Below are positions 15,951 through 25,089 of a stretch of DNA of 64,000 nt, one piece after another. Each line of letters opens with the position of its first letter. The first letter of the stretch is position 1. Location: assembly GCA_965249175.1 (NCBI GenBank), contig OZ252227.1, forward strand, positions 6,324,001 through 6,388,000, read 5' to 3'. The DNA comes from CAZYFH01 sp965249175. GTDB lineage: Bacteria > Acidobacteriota > Vicinamibacteria > Vicinamibacterales > UBA8438. The notes under the pieces are model-generated. The model made no database searches. It was not told the DNA's origin and saw nothing but the letters and a program-made list of their open reading frames with translations. The position numbers and the translations under genes are program-made.

Positions 15951-16583
15951 TCACCTCGGGCTGCTGCGAGGGAACGGCGTCGAACGGTGCGGAGTGGCGA
16001 ACTCATCAAGCCCGTTTGCCTCGAATGCGGCGTCGAGCGCGAACCGACCATCGGCCCAGACGACTCGCAGAACGTCTGGATTACGAAGAGCGGCGGTCGG
16101 CACATTGCCGAACGAATCGTCGAGGGAATGAAGAAACAGGCCGATGACGTTGCCGTGTGAACACACTGCTGCGCGAGACCAGTGAGCGCTGCTGCACGTC
16201 CCGGTGAGGCCGCTGACCATTCGGTCCTGCGCGTCGCGCGACGTCTCGCACGTCGGTAGCGCGTAATCGAAATCCTCCCAGGAGAGGTTCCACACCTCGC
16301 GGAAGTTGTCGATGAGACCGGGAGCGAGACGGCGCTCACGCAGCGATGGATCGAGGCTGACGGCCAAGCCGCGGGCCGTCGCGAACGGCTGAATCGTGCT
16401 GACACAGCGGCGATACGGACTCGAGTAGACAGCCTCGATCCTGTACAGCGCGAGGACGTTCACGAGCCGTTCTGCCTGCCTGGCGCCGACGTCACTCAGC
16501 GGCCAGTCTTGGTCGTCAACGGCTGCCGACGGCTGACTCTGCGCGTGGCGTACGAGATAGATTTCCTTCACGTGGACCGCCAT
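15951..16583 (-). CDS. Histidine phosphatase family protein (phosphoglycerate-mutase-like)
   Basis: 210 residues from ATG 16583. IYLVRHAQSQPS holds the catalytic RH at the N-terminus. SSPYRRCVSTIQPF is the second conserved arginine region, LRERRLAPG the acid region, and AVCSHGNVIGL the second catalytic histidine. Sequence and length fit small histidine phosphatases (SixA/CobC/GpmB-like); the substrate cannot be told. It lies 11 bp after the permease gene, last in the leftward ABC operon. Confidence 0.85.
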   Translation of the reverse strand: MAVHVKEIYLVRHAQSQPSAAVDDQDWPLSDVGARQAERLVNVLALYRIEAVYSSPYRRCVSTIQPFATARGLAVSLDPSLRERRLAPGLIDNFREVWNLSWEDFDYALPTCETSRDAQDRMVSGLTGTCSSAHWSRAAVCSHGNVIGLFLHSLDDSFGNVPTAALRNPDVLRVVWADGRFALDAAFEANGLDEFATPHRSTPFPRSSPR

Positions 16584-16594
16584 CCCACAGGGCG

Positions 16595-17335
16595 TTACGT
16601 CGACATGACTCGGTTGAATCGTCGCAGCAGGAGGGCCAGGACGAGCGCCTGATAGCCGAGACCAATGGCGACGACGAGCCAAATGCCCCCCTCGCCTGCG
16701 TCCAGCATCCAGAAGAGCTTCGCAGGCCAGTAGGTCGGCACGAGACCGAACGCCCATTGCCAGTCGGGCGATGCGAAGTACGCGAACCCCGGCGGCCACA
16801 TCACGACCCCCATCGCTTTCCCGAGTGCGAAGCCTTGCACTTTGTTGTTCGCGAACGCGCCGAGGAAGAGCGCGAAGAGCGGCGCTTGCGGCGCCGCCAC
16901 CAGTGCGACGAGCAGCACCTCGCCGAACCCGAGCGGGACGACGCCGGTGAACGGGACAAACAGCACGACCAGGACCGCGCTCAACACCATGGGGAGCGTG
17001 GTGCGGTAGACGAGGTAGCCGTTGAGTGTCAGCGGCGTGACTCGGAGCGCGGTCAGCGTGCGGTCATCGCGCTGGTCGAGCAGCAGGAAGCCGATCACGG
17101 CTCCGGTGATCGCCGGGACGGCCAGGACGAGGAAACTCATCACCAGCGTGTAGTACGTGGTCAGGTCGAAATCGAACCGTCCTTCGACCCAGACCGATAA
17201 CGGCGGCAGCCCCCAACGCACCAGCATCGCGAGGACCGCAACGTAGAGGGCCAAGAACCGCAGCATCGCGTCGCGGTGCACGCTCTTGACGTCGATGGGG
17301 CCCAACGCCCGGAACACGTGGGTGGCGGTCAGCAT
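16595..17335 (-). CDS. ABC exporter permease (second of two)
   Basis: 246 residues with six predicted membrane helices (e.g. FLALYVAVLAMLV, LVLAVPAITGAVIGFLLL, VLSAVLVVLFVPFTGVVPL, LVVAIGLGYQALVLALLL). The sequence resembles integral membrane subunits of ABC-2 type exporters annotated as fluoroquinolone exporters. It follows the first permease by nine bases and would pair with it in a heterodimer driven by the ATPase at 18063. Substrate unknown. Confidence 0.8.
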   Translation of the reverse strand: MLTATHVFRALGPIDVKSVHRDAMLRFLALYVAVLAMLVRWGLPPLSVWVEGRFDFDLTTYYTLVMSFLVLAVPAITGAVIGFLLLDQRDDRTLTALRVTPLTLNGYLVYRTTLPMVLSAVLVVLFVPFTGVVPLGFGEVLLVALVAAPQAPLFALFLGAFANNKVQGFALGKAMGVVMWPPGFAYFASPDWQWAFGLVPTYWPAKLFWMLDAGEGGIWLVVAIGLGYQALVLALLLRRFNRVMST

Positions 17336-17344
17336 GACTAACTC

Positions 17345-18061
17345 CTAAACCCCTTCAGCCGCGACCACGAATCGTCCGAACGCCCGCTGACACCACCAGA
17401 ACAGCACGCCAAGGGCCAATCCCGAGTACACCACCCCGTAGATCCACTCCCATGCCGCCAGCGGCTGGAAGGCGCCGCGAATGAGAACGAGCGGGGCCTG
17501 CATAGGATGCAGATACATCGGCCAGCCGTCCCAGATACCGAAGTAATGGATGAGCGGAATCTGGAGGACGGCGACATAGAGCGCGGAAGGCAGCAAGTAC
17601 TCGTTGATCGAGTCGTAGCGCGCCACCGACAGGAAGCCGCAGAGCGAGTAGAGGACGGATGCGACGGAGACCCCGGCGACCAACGCCAGCGGGTTGACGT
17701 CCCATCCGAGTACCGAGCCGACGAGCACGACGTGCTCGACGAGCGAGAGCGCTGCGAGGGTCACGATCTTGGACGCCAGATACTCCCGATCGCCAAGCGG
17801 CGTGACGACCTGCGCGTGCAGCGTGCCCTCGCCCTTCTCGAGAAGCACCAGGCCACCGATGAAGTAGAAGCTGACCATCGAAAGGTTGCCGAGGATGACC
17901 GCCGGCAGAACGAACCCCCAATCCACCACCGCCGGTAACTGCGTGAGCACGACGAACCAGCACGCGAGGAAGAAGGCGACGGCGTAATAGAAGCCGTTGC
18001 GTAGCTGGAGCTGCGTGTCGAGTCGAGCCGTGGCCAGCAGTCTGGAGCGTGCGCCGGTCAT
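17345..18061 (-). CDS. ABC exporter permease (first of two)
   Basis: 238 residues, start ATG 18061, one base after the ATPase stop. Six hydrophobic segments, including FYYAVAFFLACWFVVL and FVLPAVILGNLSMVSFYFIG. LVLLEKGEGTLHAQVVTPL is the conserved cytoplasmic coupling loop of ABC-2 permeases; the partner permease has LLLDQRDDRTLTALRVTPL at the same place. It works with the neighbouring permease and ATPase in one exporter. Confidence 0.85.
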   Translation of the reverse strand: MTGARSRLLATARLDTQLQLRNGFYYAVAFFLACWFVVLTQLPAVVDWGFVLPAVILGNLSMVSFYFIGGLVLLEKGEGTLHAQVVTPLGDREYLASKIVTLAALSLVEHVVLVGSVLGWDVNPLALVAGVSVASVLYSLCGFLSVARYDSINEYLLPSALYVAVLQIPLIHYFGIWDGWPMYLHPMQAPLVLIRGAFQPLAAWEWIYGVVYSGLALGVLFWWCQRAFGRFVVAAEGV

Positions 18062-18062
18062 C

Positions 18063-18962
18063 TCATCGCAGCTTCCGCCCGGTGACCCGGATGAAGACGT
18101 CCTCGAGCGTCGCCTCCTTGGTGTGGAGGGTTTGAATCGCCCCGCCGCGAAGCAGCGCGAGGAAATCGGCACTCTTGCCGAGGCCGAGGAGGGGAAACTC
18201 ACGAAGCTCGGTGCGTCCGTCGATCCCGTATTCGACCTGGATGGTCCGCTCTCCGTGAGCAAGCTTCAGCTCGCGCGGCGACTCGATCAGCCGGATCTCG
18301 CCGTCGACGATAAAGGCCACGCGGTCGCACAGCTCGTCGGCGACGGTCATGTCGTGCGTGGTGAGAAACACCGTGCGCCCGTCGCGTTGTTGCGCCCGAA
18401 TGAGGTCCTTTATCCGGCGGGCGCTGACGGGATCGAGCCCGGCCGTCGGCTCGTCCATGAAGATCAGCCCCGGGTTATTGAGTAACGCCCGTGCCACGCC
18501 GAGCCGTGTCTTCATCCCCTTGGAATACTGCGAGACCAACCGCGCGCCGTCGTCCTCGAGGCCGACCAGATCGAGCAGCGCGTCGGGCGCCTGGGTCTCG
18601 TCGCGGTAGAGCGCCCGGAAGTAGGAAAGGTTTTCCAGGCCTGTCAGCTTCAGATAGTGGTTCGGCAGCTCGAACGAGACACCCACCCGCTCGTAGTAGT
18701 CCGCGCCCCAGGTCCTGAGGTCCTGACCAAACACGGAGACGTTGCCGCCGTAACCCGTGAGCAGGCGAATCAGGACATTCTGCGTGGTCGATTTGCCGGC
18801 GCCGCTCGGGCCAAGGAAGCCAAACACCTCGCCCCGGTCGATACGGAACGACAGATTGCGCACCGCTGGCGCGGCGGCGGCCCGATACGTGAACGTGAGT
18901 CGGTCGACGGCGACAACAGGAGTCGCGTCGGCACCAGTCGGATGCGGCGCGTTTTTCGCCAC
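18063..18962 (-). CDS. ABC exporter ATP-binding protein
   Basis: 299 residues with GTG 18962 as start, chosen because further upstream would overlap the divergent cytochrome gene. Walker A GPSGAGKSTT, signature YSKGMKTRLGVAR (a GKGMK-type variant usual in ABC-2 exporters), Walker B LIFMDEPTAGLD and the switch histidine in FLTTHDM are all present. The C-terminal extension ends LEDVFIRVTG, as in DrrA/CcmA-like exporter ATPases. It heads an operon with two permeases and a histidine phosphatase. Confidence 0.9.
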   Translation of the reverse strand: MAKNAPHPTGADATPVVAVDRLTFTYRAAAAPAVRNLSFRIDRGEVFGFLGPSGAGKSTTQNVLIRLLTGYGGNVSVFGQDLRTWGADYYERVGVSFELPNHYLKLTGLENLSYFRALYRDETQAPDALLDLVGLEDDGARLVSQYSKGMKTRLGVARALLNNPGLIFMDEPTAGLDPVSARRIKDLIRAQQRDGRTVFLTTHDMTVADELCDRVAFIVDGEIRLIESPRELKLAHGERTIQVEYGIDGRTELREFPLLGLGKSADFLALLRGGAIQTLHTKEATLEDVFIRVTGRKLR

Positions 18963-19068
18963 GGGCCCGACTGTAGTGCAGAACCGAGTATCTTGTCCCT
19001 TGACGGTCTGGGCAGGGTAAGATTTGGAGGTATTTTTCTGAGGTTTTGGCTCAGTGGAGGGTCGACGC

Positions 19069-21519
19069 ATGCGCACGGGTCGGCATGTACTGGTTGTCGG
19101 GCTCTTGGCAACCACCGCGCTTTTTGGGACCGCTCCCGCGTCCGCGGGCCAGCAGACGACGGTCGATCCGGCGTCCGCACAGGCGCTGCTCAGCCGGTAC
19201 TGCATCACCTGTCATAGCGAGCGCCTCAAGACGGGCGGGCTGTCTCTCGAAGCGGTTGATATCGCCAGCGCCGGCGACCATGCCGCGGTCTTCGAGAATG
19301 TCGTCCGCAAGGTGCGTGGCGGCGTCATGCCGCCCGTTGGTCGACCACGCCCCGATGATTCGACGCTGGACGGGTTCGCGACGTGGCTCGAGACCGAGCT
19401 CGACGGAGCCTGGGCCTTGGCCCGAGACCCCGGTCGCACGCAGACCTTCCATCGACTCAACCGAGCGGAGTATCGGAACGCCATCCGCGATCTGCTGGCG
19501 CTCGACCTCGAGATCGTCGACTTCCTCCCCGCCGACGACGCCAGCTACGGCTTCGACAATATCGCCGGCATTCTGAGGATGTCGCAGTCGCTGATGGAGC
19601 GGTATCTCTCGGCGGCTCGGACGATCAGCCGGATGGCCGTGGGGAATCCACCGCCTGCCGTCGACTCGGCCACGTACAGGGTCGCCCAGGATATGCAGCA
19701 GCAGCATCAGCGCGAGGAGCTGCCGTTCGGCACGCGTGGCGGGCTGCTGGTCGAGCATTACTTTCCGCAGGACGCCGAGTATGTCTTCAGCGTGGAAGTT
19801 TCGGGAGACAGAAACCTCACGGAGCCCCATCATCTGGAGCTGACCGTGGACGGCGAGCAAGTACGACTGTTCACGCTGCCGCAACCAGAGCCAGAGCCGG
19901 ACGCAGAGCCACAGCCGGCGGCGCGCGTCCAAACGAACACAACCGCTGTCGTCTACGCCGCCGACGGGAAGTACGCGGTGCGTGTTTCGGTCGGCGCGGG
20001 TCCTCGCGATGTTGGCGCGACGTTTTACAAGAAGCCGACACCGCTTGTCGAGCAGGTCAGGGAAGTGTTCGAGAACCCACGCATCTCGGGGAATCCCGGC
20101 CTGGGTGGGCGGATGCCGACCGTCACCAGCGTGTCGATCGCGGGGCCCTACGACGCGGTGGGTGCGGGTGAGACGCCGAGCCGCCAGCAGGTGTTCGTCT
20201 GCCGTCCGTCGACCGAGGCCGACGAAACGCCGTGCGCGAGGACGATCGTGGCGAGGTTGGCGCGGCGCGCCTACCGTGGATACGTCCTGGACGAGGATGT
20301 CGACGTATTGCTCGACTTCTACGAGGCAGGTCGGGCGGATGGCGGCAGCTTCGAAGACGGAATCGAGCTGGCGCTCCGGCGGCTGCTCGTCAGTCCCGAA
20401 TTCCTCTACCGCATCGAGGCTGACGCGCGTGATGCCGACGCGTACGCCGCCGCCTCCGGTGTGTACCGGCTGAGCGATCTGGCGCTGGCGTCTCGACTGT
20501 CGTTCTTTCTCTGGAGCAGCATCCCCGACGAGGCGCTGCTCGCCGTTGCGGAGGAGGGACGCTTGACGGATCCCGACGAGCTGGATCGTCAGGTGACACG
20601 CATGCTGGCCGACCCGCGGTCGGTGGCCCTGACAGACAACTTCGCCGGTCAGTGGTTGCAGCTGCGGAACCTGGAAACGGTCGTCCGGCCTGGCGACCCC
20701 TACTCGCTCGTGTTCGACGAATCGCTCCGCCAGGGCATGCTGCGTGAGACCGAGCTCTTCATCGACAGCATCATCCGCGACGACCGGAGCCTCGTCGAGA
20801 TCCTCACGGCCGACTACACGTATCTGAACGAGAGGCTGGCCCGGCACTACGACATCCCGCATGTGAGGGGCAGCCAGTTTCGACGCGTGGCCCTACCCGC
20901 CGAGAGCCCGCGCCGCGGCCTCCTGGGACATGGCAGCGTGCTGACGATCACGTCCCACGCGATTCGGACCTCGCCGGTCAACCGTGGGAAATGGATTCTG
21001 GACAACGTCCTGGGGACACCGCCGCCCGACCCGCCGCCGAACATCCCGGCGCTCGATGACAAGCGGACGCAGCAAAAGGTCGCCACGTTGCGCGAGCGGA
21101 TGTCCGAGCACCGGGCGAATCCCGTGTGTGCCAGCTGCCACAACGTGATCGACCCGGCGGGGTTCGCGCTCGAGAACTTCGATGCGGTCGGCCGGTGGCG
21201 CACCGTCGACGAATCGTTCAATCCGATCGACGCATCCGGCTCGCTCCCTGACGGCACGCCGTTCGATGGGGTCGTCGACCTCACCGGTGCGCTCGTGCAG
21301 CGGCCCGAGCGGTTCGTGACCACTGTGACCGAGAAGTTGCTGATCTACGCCCTGGGCCGAGGCGTCGAGTACTACGATATGCCAGCCCTGCGGGGGATCG
21401 TGAGAGAGGCCGCCGCGACCAATTACTCGTCGCACGCGATCGTGCGCGGTATTGTGAGGAGTTATCCGTTTTTGAATCGGAGAAGCGCAGCCGACGACCT
21501 CGGGTCCGCCGCTCCGTGA
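19069..21519 (+). CDS. PSD/DUF1592 diheme cytochrome (operon 1)
   Basis: 816 residues; ATG 19069 follows GGAGGG. A signal peptide (residues 1-27) is followed by a cytochrome-c-like domain with CITCH at 45-49 (PSD3/DUF1587 region after it: HRLNRAEYRNAIRDLLALD). Then come DUF1595 (CARTIVARLARRAY), DUF1592 (YRLSDLALASRLSFFLWSS ... NFAGQWLQLRNL), DUF1588 (GLLGHGSVLTITSHAIRTSPVNR ... CASCH at 687-691) and DUF1585 (VTEKLLIYALGRGVEYYD). Two c-type hemes are predicted, in the periplasm. Enzymatic role unknown. The DUF1552 gene follows by 23 bp. Confidence 0.92.
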   Translation: MRTGRHVLVVGLLATTALFGTAPASAGQQTTVDPASAQALLSRYCITCHSERLKTGGLSLEAVDIASAGDHAAVFENVVRKVRGGVMPPVGRPRPDDSTLDGFATWLETELDGAWALARDPGRTQTFHRLNRAEYRNAIRDLLALDLEIVDFLPADDASYGFDNIAGILRMSQSLMERYLSAARTISRMAVGNPPPAVDSATYRVAQDMQQQHQREELPFGTRGGLLVEHYFPQDAEYVFSVEVSGDRNLTEPHHLELTVDGEQVRLFTLPQPEPEPDAEPQPAARVQTNTTAVVYAADGKYAVRVSVGAGPRDVGATFYKKPTPLVEQVREVFENPRISGNPGLGGRMPTVTSVSIAGPYDAVGAGETPSRQQVFVCRPSTEADETPCARTIVARLARRAYRGYVLDEDVDVLLDFYEAGRADGGSFEDGIELALRRLLVSPEFLYRIEADARDADAYAAASGVYRLSDLALASRLSFFLWSSIPDEALLAVAEEGRLTDPDELDRQVTRMLADPRSVALTDNFAGQWLQLRNLETVVRPGDPYSLVFDESLRQGMLRETELFIDSIIRDDRSLVEILTADYTYLNERLARHYDIPHVRGSQFRRVALPAESPRRGLLGHGSVLTITSHAIRTSPVNRGKWILDNVLGTPPPDPPPNIPALDDKRTQQKVATLRERMSEHRANPVCASCHNVIDPAGFALENFDAVGRWRTVDESFNPIDASGSLPDGTPFDGVVDLTGALVQRPERFVTTVTEKLLIYALGRGVEYYDMPALRGIVREAAATNYSSHAIVRGIVRSYPFLNRRSAADDLGSAAP

Positions 21520-21542
21520 CCCTGCCTGCGAGAGAGGACACC

Positions 21543-22886
21543 ATGATCGTTACGAAGAAATATCTGCCGAGACGCACCATCCTGCGTGGGCTCGGGGCCA
21601 CCGTGGCGTTGCCGTTTCTCGATGCCATGGCGCCGGCGCTCACCGCCGCCGCGCAGACCGCCGCGAATCCCGTCCCGCGGATCGGGTTCTTCTATGTTCC
21701 GAACGGCATGTTCCTGCCGAGCTTTCATCCGAAGGGTGACGGGGGAGCCAACTTCGAGCTGTCACCGACCCTGACGCCGCTCGCGCCGTTCCGCGACCAA
21801 TTGACGGTCCTGAGCGGTCTGAGCAACAGCGGTGTCGTGAGCCCGAATGAAGGCGGTGGGGTCCACACGCGGGCGCACGGCGGTTGGCTCAGCGGAGTGC
21901 TGCCGCGCCGCACCGAGGGTGCCGACCTCGAGGCGGGCAAGACCCTCGATCAGTATGCGGCCGACAAGCTCGGCGCTGACACCTCGCTGCGGTCACTCGA
22001 GCTGACAATTGATTCCAGCTTCCAGGTCGGCAACTGTGAGAACGGCTACAGCTGTGCGTATCTGAACTCGAGCTCCTGGCGAACCGCGACGACCCCGCTG
22101 CCGCACGAGCGCGACCCGCGGGTCGTGTTTCAGCGGCTGTTCGGCGATGGCGGCAGCATCGAGGCCCGCGTGGCGCAGATGCGGACCGACCGCAGCATCC
22201 TCGATTCGGTCTCGGGTAGCATCAGCCGGCTCGAGCGGCGTCTCGGTCTCCGAGACCGCACGACGGTGGAGGAGTACCTCGATTCCGTCCGGGAGATCGA
22301 GCGGCGAATCCAGCGCGCAGAGCGCAACAGCGCGACGACGCCCCTGCCCGACCTGGAGCAGCCCGACGGTGTGCCGGACGACTACGACGAGCATGTCAAG
22401 ATCCTCCACGATCTCCTCGTGCTGGCATTCCAAGCGGACGTGACGCGTGTGAGCTGCATGCAGATGGCGCGCGAGCTGAGTGGGCGTGCGTACCCTCAAA
22501 TCGGAGTTCCCGAGGGACACCACACGGTCTCGCATCACCAGTTGGACCAGCACAACACGGCGCAATACACCAAGATCAACACGTACCACATGTCGCTGTT
22601 CGCGCGGTTCCTCGAGAAGATGCGGTCGACGCCAGACGGCGACGGCAATCTGCTGGACCATTCCATCTTCCTCTGGGGCGCGGGGATGGGCGATGGCGAC
22701 AAGCACACGCCCTACGACCTGCCGGTGTCGCTCGTCGGCGGCGGGTGCGGGACGCTCGAGGGCAATCGGCACCTGAAGTACGCCATGCATACGCCATTCA
22801 TGAACATGGGGCTGAGCGTGCTCGACAAGGTGGGCGTTCACGTCGACGCGCTCTCCGACAGCACCGGGCGGCTGACCGATCTGTGA
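21543..22886 (+). CDS. Tat-exported DUF1552 protein (operon 1)
   Basis: 447 residues from ATG 21543 after GAGAGGAC. Twin-arginine signal LPRRTILRGLGATVALPFL. Conserved DUF1552 features are FFYVPNGM, LTVLSGLSN, NCENGYSCAYLNSSSW and ERRIQRAE. A likely metal-site stretch, PEGHHTVSHHQLDQHN, precedes YHMSLFARFLEKM, LLDHSIFLWGAGMGDGD and HLKYAMHTPF. It resembles DUF1501/alkaline-phosphatase-fold proteins that partner PSD cytochromes in Planctomycetes and Acidobacteria. It may be a folded periplasmic partner of the upstream cytochrome; activity unknown. Confidence 0.92.
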   Translation: MIVTKKYLPRRTILRGLGATVALPFLDAMAPALTAAAQTAANPVPRIGFFYVPNGMFLPSFHPKGDGGANFELSPTLTPLAPFRDQLTVLSGLSNSGVVSPNEGGGVHTRAHGGWLSGVLPRRTEGADLEAGKTLDQYAADKLGADTSLRSLELTIDSSFQVGNCENGYSCAYLNSSSWRTATTPLPHERDPRVVFQRLFGDGGSIEARVAQMRTDRSILDSVSGSISRLERRLGLRDRTTVEEYLDSVREIERRIQRAERNSATTPLPDLEQPDGVPDDYDEHVKILHDLLVLAFQADVTRVSCMQMARELSGRAYPQIGVPEGHHTVSHHQLDQHNTAQYTKINTYHMSLFARFLEKMRSTPDGDGNLLDHSIFLWGAGMGDGDKHTPYDLPVSLVGGGCGTLEGNRHLKYAMHTPFMNMGLSVLDKVGVHVDALSDSTGRLTDL

Positions 22887-22926
22887 CCATATCCCTCATG
22901 GGAACAGCACGAGGATGAGGAGCACC

Positions 22927-24552
22927 ATGGTGACATCTCGAAGTGCCCGGTGGATGGTCGCGTTCCTGGTGGTGTCGGTCTGCGTGCCGTCCTTTGCGAC
23001 GGCCAAGACGGCCGACGTTCCGCTGCTGGAGGCGGTCAGGGCAGTCGATCTGGAGGCGGTTCGCGCCCTGCTCGATCAGGGTGTGGACGTGAATACGACC
23101 GCCGTCGATGGCGCGACCCCGCTCCATTGGGCAGCGTATCGGGACGAGCCGGCGCTGGTCGCGCTGTTGCTCGACGCTGGCGCGGATGTGACCGTCGCCA
23201 ACCGGTACGGCGTCCTGCCACTGTCGTTGGCGAGCCTGCACGGGAACGCTGAGGTCATCGAGCTGCTGCTGCGGGCCGGTGCTGATCCGAACACCACATT
23301 GCCGGAGGGGGAGACGGCGGTGATGACGGCCGCGCGGACAGGCAACCCCGACGCCATCCGTGTCCTGGTGAGCCACGGGGCCGACGTCAACGCTCGTGAC
23401 GAAGTGCATGGCCAGAGCGCCCTCATGTGGGCAGCCGCGGAGGGACACGCCGAGGCGATCCATGTGCTCGCCGAGGTCGGGGCCGACATCAACGCGCGCA
23501 CCGCGCGGGACAACGGCCCCCCCCCTCGTCGGGGATTGTTCGCGAGTGCGTCGCCGACCGGCTTCACGCCGTTCTTGTTCGCCGTCCGTGCGGGGCATCT
23601 CGACGCGGCGCGTCTTCTGCTCGAGGCGGGTGCCGACGTCAACGACACGCTGTCCGATGGACAGAGTGCGCTCGTCGTTGCCGCGGCGAACGCCAACTGG
23701 GCATTGGCGGACTACCTGCTCGACCGGGGGGCCGATCCGAATCTGGCCGGCGCGGGCTGGAACGCGCTTCACCAGACGGTGCGAACCCGCCGCATGAACT
23801 GCTGTCAGGGCACGCCCGGGCCGATTCCGGCGGGGACCGTGGAGAGTCTCGACGTCATGCGGAAGCTGGTCGCGAAGGGTGTCGATGTCGACGCCCGCAT
23901 GACGCGAAACGGGATGAAGGATGGGCAACGGAGTCGGCTCAATCGCCTCGGCGCGACCGCCTTTTTCCTGGCCGCCAAAGTCACCGACGTCGAGGCGATG
24001 AGGTATCTGGTCGAGGTGGGCGCCGACTCCAGCATCCCGAGCGCCGAGAATTCGACACCGCTGATGGTGGCGGCCGGGCTCGACATCTGGAATCCTGGGG
24101 AGGATGGTGGAACGTTCTCCGGTCAGGAAGCAGAGGTGCTCGAAGCAGTGACGATGTGCGTCGAGTTGGGGAACGACGTCAATGCGGTGAACGACCTCAT
24201 GGAAACGGCTCTCCACGGCGCCGCGTTCAGGGGGGTCAACATCGTCGTCGATTATCTCGTCGCGCAGGGCGCGAAGCTCGATGCACGGGAAACACACGGG
24301 TGGATTCCGTGGGCCATCGCCGACGGGTTCAGCTACTCGGATTTCTACAAGGCCCAGAAGCACACGGCCGAGCTTCTGGCCACGTACATGAGGGCGCAGG
24401 GCCTGTCGACAGAGGGTGAAGTCATACCGGGGTCGGTGTGTTTCGACTGTTTACAGACCCGGTCGGACCAGGCGCGTGCCGCCCGCGATCGCGACGAGCG
24501 GATGGAAGCCGAGTTCGCGCTCCTGTACGCGCGGGAGAAAGACCAGCAGTAG
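22927..24552 (+). CDS. Exported ankyrin-repeat protein (operon 1)
   Basis: 541 residues; ATG 22927 is preceded by GAGGAG, so it is preferred over ATG 22915. Signal peptide WMVAFLVVSVCVPSFATA. About nine ankyrin repeats, e.g. DGATPLHWAAYRDEPALVAL, ESETAVMTA-type units and TALHGAAFRGVNIVVDYLVA. The C-terminus has CFDC but no CxxCH, so unlike the operon 2 homologue it carries no heme. It ends operon 1, 40 bp after the DUF1552 gene; a scaffold for the upstream proteins is a guess from the conserved gene order. Confidence 0.9.
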   Translation: MVTSRSARWMVAFLVVSVCVPSFATAKTADVPLLEAVRAVDLEAVRALLDQGVDVNTTAVDGATPLHWAAYRDEPALVALLLDAGADVTVANRYGVLPLSLASLHGNAEVIELLLRAGADPNTTLPEGETAVMTAARTGNPDAIRVLVSHGADVNARDEVHGQSALMWAAAEGHAEAIHVLAEVGADINARTARDNGPPPRRGLFASASPTGFTPFLFAVRAGHLDAARLLLEAGADVNDTLSDGQSALVVAAANANWALADYLLDRGADPNLAGAGWNALHQTVRTRRMNCCQGTPGPIPAGTVESLDVMRKLVAKGVDVDARMTRNGMKDGQRSRLNRLGATAFFLAAKVTDVEAMRYLVEVGADSSIPSAENSTPLMVAAGLDIWNPGEDGGTFSGQEAEVLEAVTMCVELGNDVNAVNDLMETALHGAAFRGVNIVVDYLVAQGAKLDARETHGWIPWAIADGFSYSDFYKAQKHTAELLATYMRAQGLSTEGEVIPGSVCFDCLQTRSDQARAARDRDERMEAEFALLYAREKDQQ

Positions 24553-24556
24553 CGCC

Positions 24557-24847
24557 TTACTCGGCCAGCCTCACATCGCGCACCGGTCCCGGCAGCCTCA
24601 GCGGAAGCGGATGGTCGCACCCCGGACAGACAACACGGTCGTGTGACGCACCGGCGGACTCGAACGGGCTGACGAAGAACTCCACGTGCAGCAGCCGGCG
24701 GCACGCGGTGCATTCAAACGCCACGACGACGCTCTGCGGCTCGGCCGCTCGCGGGTCGTTGGAGACGTCGACCACGTCGAGGCGACGGCCTGTCACCGTC
24801 CCCCGGGCGCCGTCTAGGTCGCCGTCGGTCGGCTTCTTCACGAGCAT
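24557..24847 (-). CDS. Small zinc-ribbon protein of unknown function
   Basis: 96 residues from ATG 24847; an upstream GTG at 24907 would extend it by 20. FECTACRRLL and VVCPGCDHPL give two CxxC pairs 25-30 residues apart, a zinc ribbon. No enzymatic motif is visible. It is convergent with the ankyrin gene (4 bp apart). The start is uncertain because the upstream sequence is a junction with the kinase stub. Confidence 0.5.
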   Translation of the reverse strand: MLVKKPTDGDLDGARGTVTGRRLDVVDVSNDPRAAEPQSVVVAFECTACRRLLHVEFFVSPFESAGASHDRVVCPGCDHPLPLRLPGPVRDVRLAE

Positions 24848-24934
24848 CCGCGAACCGAGGTCCCCGCCCGCCGGCCACCCCACATTGTCGTATTCACCCC
24901 GGCACACTCAGGGGATCGGCACCCGTCGGGGTCG

Positions 24935-25080
24935 GTCGTGAATACCTCGGGCAACACCTTGAGCGCCACATCGCGGTCGAGCTTGGTGTCGCGGGCGCGA
25001 TACACTTCGCCCATACCGCCAGCCCCGAGCGAGTCACCCACCTCGTACGCGCCGATCCGTGTCCCCGGGGGTAGCGCCAT
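24935..25080 (-). pseudogene. Serine/threonine protein kinase, N-terminal stub
   Basis: MALPPGTRIGAYEVGDSLG starts the usual acidobacterial PknB-type kinase, with the glycine loop GAGGMGEVYRARD and the ATP-binding lysine in DVALKVLPE. Similarity stops after about 48 residues, before any catalytic loop. A deletion has removed the rest. Confidence 0.8.
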
Positions 25081-25089
25081 CGTTCTGGT

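Noticed and set aside
18990..19030. Sigma-70 promoter TTGACG...TAAGAT before the operon 1 cytochrome
   Set aside because: The spacer is only 12 bases, too short for a normal promoter.
19051..20862. Long minus-strand frame opposite the DUF1592 cytochrome gene
   Set aside because: It is composed of arginine- and histidine-rich shadow sequence without domain features; the plus-strand gene is certain.
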